A stretch of 64,000 bases of DNA from Haliea sp. (GTDB lineage: Bacteria > Pseudomonadota > Gammaproteobacteria > Pseudomonadales > Halieaceae). Both the position numbers and the translations under genes were made by a program. The stretch covers positions 52,907 to 116,906 of the forward strand of contig JANQUV010000010.1 of assembly GCA_030730585.1 (NCBI GenBank). The letters are read 5' to 3'. Every line of letters begins with the position of its first letter. Positions within the stretch are counted from its first letter, which is position 1. This document shows, one piece after another, positions 61,744-64,000 of this stretch. The notes beneath the pieces are model-generated. The model was not told the origin of the DNA. It ran no database searches and saw nothing but the letters and a program-made list of their open reading frames with translations.

Positions 61744-61998
61744 TTGGCTGACCTGCTAGAGATACCGCCCGCGCGGCTGTCACCGGACGTGCTTAACGCA
61801 TTGCTGGAGGAGTTTGCCAGCCGCGATGGCACCGACTACGGTGCGGTAGAATTGAGTTTGGCGGCGAAGGTGCAACAACTTCGCCGGCAACTCGATTCCG
61901 GGCATCTTGCTCTGCTGTATGATGGCAATAGTGAGGCGTGGGATCTCCTTCCCAAAGACAGCGCACAACTGCTGCTGAGTGGCGGCACACTGCCATGA
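61744..61998 (+). CDS. yheU: YheU-family (UPF0270) protein
   Basis: This 84-residue protein has the family pattern [18 protein letters not shown], then [18 protein letters not shown], matching the FVLREGTDYG..E..L..KV core of YheU. The function is not established. It starts at TTG three bases after the methyltransferase gene and overlaps tusA by ATGA, so it sits in a coupled cluster. Confidence 0.82.
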   Translation: MADLLEIPPARLSPDVLNALLEEFASRDGTDYGAVELSLAAKVQQLRRQLDSGHLALLYDGNSEAWDLLPKDSAQLLLSGGTLP

Positions 61999-62234
61999 CC
62001 CATCTTAACGCCGATCATGAGCTGGACGTCACCGGGCTTTATTGCCCCGAGCCCGTGATGCTATTGCACAATTGTATTCGTGACATTAGCGCCGGTGAAA
62101 CGGTGTGCGTAGTGGCAACGGACCCTACGACGCTGCGCGATATTCCCAAATTCTGTTCCTTTCTTGGGCACGAATTGCTCGCGGAAACTGAGGAAAACGG
62201 CAACCTGCTGTTCTTGCTGCGCAAGGGCGCCTGA
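61995..62234 (+). CDS. TusA-like sulfur carrier protein
   Basis: This 79-residue protein has the TusA/SirA fold, with the persulfide cysteine in [12 protein letters not shown] (Cys17) and the later segment [15 protein letters not shown]. coli TusA passes sulfur for tRNA 2-thiouridine synthesis. Several paralogues exist, so assignment to tusA itself is not certain. The track start at 61938 lies in yheU; the ATG at 61995 overlaps the yheU stop and abuts epmC. Confidence 0.87.
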   Translation: MTHLNADHELDVTGLYCPEPVMLLHNCIRDISAGETVCVVATDPTTLRDIPKFCSFLGHELLAETEENGNLLFLLRKGA

Positions 62235-62834
62235 ATGCGCGCACACGACCCGTCGAAGGATACACGTGAAGCCTTGTTCTGCGCTCGGCGTGTGGAGTGG
62301 GTGTTTGCGCAGTGTTTCCTGCACAGCGAAAACACGCTGCTGTGCGGTGGGGCAGAAGAGCCGCTGTACGTGCCCTCAGCGGCGCCGCATGAGCCGCACC
62401 GGCTCTGGTTTCGCGACAACTTCTTCGCCAGTGCGCTGCATGAAACGGCACACTGGTGCATTGCCGGCGTTGAGCGCAGGCAGCAAGTCGATTTCGGCTA
62501 CTGGTACGCGCCAGAAGGGCGCGATGCAGGTTCACAGGCTGCCTTTGAGGCGGTGGAGGTGAGGCCGCAGGCGCTGGAGTGGTGTTTTTCCCTGGCCTGC
62601 GGCTTTCCTTTTCGCGTCAGCACCGACAACCTTGCCGCGCAGGCTGGCGAACCCGCTGACCACAGCGCCTTTGAACAGGCGGTGCGGCGCGAGGCATTGC
62701 GCCTGGCGGGCGCCCCTCTGCCGCGGCGCGCCGATATCTTTTACCATGCGTTGCAGGCCGAGTTCGGCAAGAGTGCGGCGCTCACGCCCGCCTTGGTGAG
62801 GGCCATGTCTGCACCTGCGGATGCTTCCCGCTGA
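62235..62834 (+). CDS. epmC: Elongation factor P hydroxylase EpmC
   Basis: EpmC hydroxylates the beta-lysylated lysine of EF-P, which helps ribosomes through polyproline stretches. The 199-residue protein shows FFASALHETAHWCIAGVERR, DFGYWYAPEGRD and the FEAVEVRPQALEW segment, with the HE..H and late Glu metal-ligand pattern of the YfcM family. It begins at the base after the tusA stop and shares one base with pdxB. Confidence 0.9.
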   Translation: MRAHDPSKDTREALFCARRVEWVFAQCFLHSENTLLCGGAEEPLYVPSAAPHEPHRLWFRDNFFASALHETAHWCIAGVERRQQVDFGYWYAPEGRDAGSQAAFEAVEVRPQALEWCFSLACGFPFRVSTDNLAAQAGEPADHSAFEQAVRREALRLAGAPLPRRADIFYHALQAEFGKSAALTPALVRAMSAPADASR

Positions 62835-63997
62835 TGCGTATTCTTGCCGACCAGAATATTCCGGCGTTGGAAGCCTGCTTCGGCCATTTTGGCGAGTTGC
62901 GTGTTGTTGAGGGCCGTACCATCGCCGCCGATGACCTGCGCGCTACAGATGTGTTGTTGGTGCGTTCTGTGACCCGCGTTGACGAGGCCCTGCTGCGGGG
63001 CAGCCCGGTACAATTTGTGGGCACGGCCACCGCTGGGCTCGACCATGTGGATGTGCCGTGGCTGACTAAAGCGGGAATAGAGTTTGCAGCGGCGCCCGGC
63101 GCGAATGCGAATTCGGTAGTGGAATACGTGCTGGCAGCGATGGCTGCTCAAGCCGGTGTGCTGGAACGGCTGCTGGCGGGCGGGCGAGTGGGCATCGTTG
63201 GTTACGGCCATGTGGGGCGCTTGTTACGCGAACGGCTTGGTGCCTTGGGTATTGCCAGCCTGCAATACGACCCCTGGCTAGCAGAGCAGCTATTGCCGGA
63301 GCCCGCGCAGCTTGCCGACATTCTTGCCTGTGATGTCGTTAGCCTGCATACATCGCTCACCCACACGCCTCCTTGGCCAAGCCATCATTTACTGGGTGCG
63401 CGTGAATTATTCGCGCTACAAGGCACCACGTTGTTAATTAACGCCAGCCGCGGGCCGGTGATTGATGGGGCGGCTTTGCTGGCGCGGTTGAGCGCGGCGG
63501 ATGCGCCACGGTGCGTGCTGGATGTGTGGGAGTTCGAGCCTTCCGTCACCCCGGCGCTATTGGAACGGGTGGTGTTGGGTACACCGCACATTGCGGGGTA
63601 TAGCGTTGACGCAAAGGTCGCTGCTACCCGGCAGCTGGCGCAGGCGCTGCAACAGTCGCTACAACAGGCTCCTGAGCAAGGCCCGCAAATAGACGCTGAG
63701 TCGGCGCAACAACCAGGGCGTCTGCAGCCCTCGCAGCTGCCACCCGCGCTGCGCGTAGGAGAGCTGCGCGATACCGCATTACTGCGCTATTTGTGCACAG
63801 CGCGGTATGACATACACGCCGACGATCGTCGCCTGCGTGAAGCAGTGTTGGGCGCTGAGGAGGACGACGCACGTAGAGCCTTTGATCGTTTGCGCAAAAA
63901 CTACCCGCTGCGCCGGGAACTGGCGGGCAGCCCTGTAGAAACTGAGTGCGAGGCGCAAATCAAATGGGTGCGGGCATTGGGGGCGATTGCGGTGTAG
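62834..63997 (+). CDS. pdxB: Erythronate-4-phosphate dehydrogenase PdxB
   Basis: PdxB performs the second step of pyridoxal phosphate synthesis. The 387-residue protein of the D-2-hydroxyacid dehydrogenase family has an N-terminal MRILADQNIPALEACF, typical of PdxB. The NAD motif is VGIVGYGHVGRLLRERL, the catalytic region is VVSLHTSLT and INASRGPVIDG, and HIAGYSVDAK holds the catalytic histidine. The C-terminal PdxB dimerisation domain (about 290-380) is present. The stop is three bases from the window end, so the gene is complete. Confidence 0.95.
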   Translation: MRILADQNIPALEACFGHFGELRVVEGRTIAADDLRATDVLLVRSVTRVDEALLRGSPVQFVGTATAGLDHVDVPWLTKAGIEFAAAPGANANSVVEYVLAAMAAQAGVLERLLAGGRVGIVGYGHVGRLLRERLGALGIASLQYDPWLAEQLLPEPAQLADILACDVVSLHTSLTHTPPWPSHHLLGARELFALQGTTLLINASRGPVIDGAALLARLSAADAPRCVLDVWEFEPSVTPALLERVVLGTPHIAGYSVDAKVAATRQLAQALQQSLQQAPEQGPQIDAESAQQPGRLQPSQLPPALRVGELRDTALLRYLCTARYDIHADDRRLREAVLGAEEDDARRAFDRLRKNYPLRRELAGSPVETECEAQIKWVRALGAIAV

Positions 63998-64000
63998 TTA

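Overview
The window is a compact, gene-dense stretch of chromosome from a Gammaproteobacterium. The gene content and order suggest a marine aerobic lineage near the Halieaceae/Cellvibrionales. This placement is inferred from the smc-zipA-ligA block, Pseudomonas-style long PstC and PstA permeases, a complete System I ccm operon, EpmC, PdxB, and an E. coli-like gltA<->sdhCDAB-sucAB-lpd-sucCD arrangement. I see no insertion sequence, integrase, prophage, CRISPR array, rRNA or replication origin. One tRNA gene (Glu, TTC) is present.

Layout. 1-4.9 kb: the 5' part of bioA and the esterase tesA on the minus strand, divergent from the ybbA-ybbP ABC exporter pair. 4.9-6.5 kb: a TetR regulator directly behind malate dehydrogenase mdh, both minus. 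6.7-14.4 kb: ttcA, then ccmABCDEFGHI for cytochrome c maturation. 14.6-21.7 kb: smc, zipA, ligA and an SLT-type lipoprotein. 21.9-26.6 kb: a three-gene 2-oxoacid oxidoreductase unit (a GltD-like flavoprotein/ferredoxin fusion, then korA and korB). 26.7-36.8 kb: a phosphate-starvation region, phoB-phoR, pstS-pstC-pstA-pstB-phoU and a porin, with Pho boxes before phoB, pstS and the porin gene. 37-39.2 kb: tRNA-Glu, hisC and a KASIII homologue. 39.3-52 kb: TCA-cycle genes, gltA divergent from sdhCDAB-sucAB-lpd-sucCD, closed by a strong bidirectional terminator. 52-64 kb: housekeeping genes: an alpha/beta-hydrolase-like lipoprotein, htpG behind a near-consensus heat-shock promoter, gpsA, a DUF4892 protein, folE, prmB, aroC, a small membrane protein, gcvR, an exported methyltransferase-like protein, yheU, tusA, epmC and pdxB.

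How the genes work together. The TCA block gives citrate synthase, succinate dehydrogenase, 2-oxoglutarate dehydrogenase and succinyl-CoA synthetase, with mdh elsewhere in the window. The kor unit could bypass the dehydrogenase step by oxidising a 2-oxoacid with reduction of ferredoxin-like centres and probably NADP. The Pho region contains its own regulator, its uptake system and an outer-membrane channel, each major unit headed by a recognisable PhoB site. The ccm operon supplies the c-type cytochromes expected in a respiratory organism. Many adjacent genes overlap by 1-4 bases, so translational coupling is common. The most unusual items are the kor unit, the four-half-site Pho array before the porin, the propeller-like insert in PstC, and several intercistronic inverted repeats.
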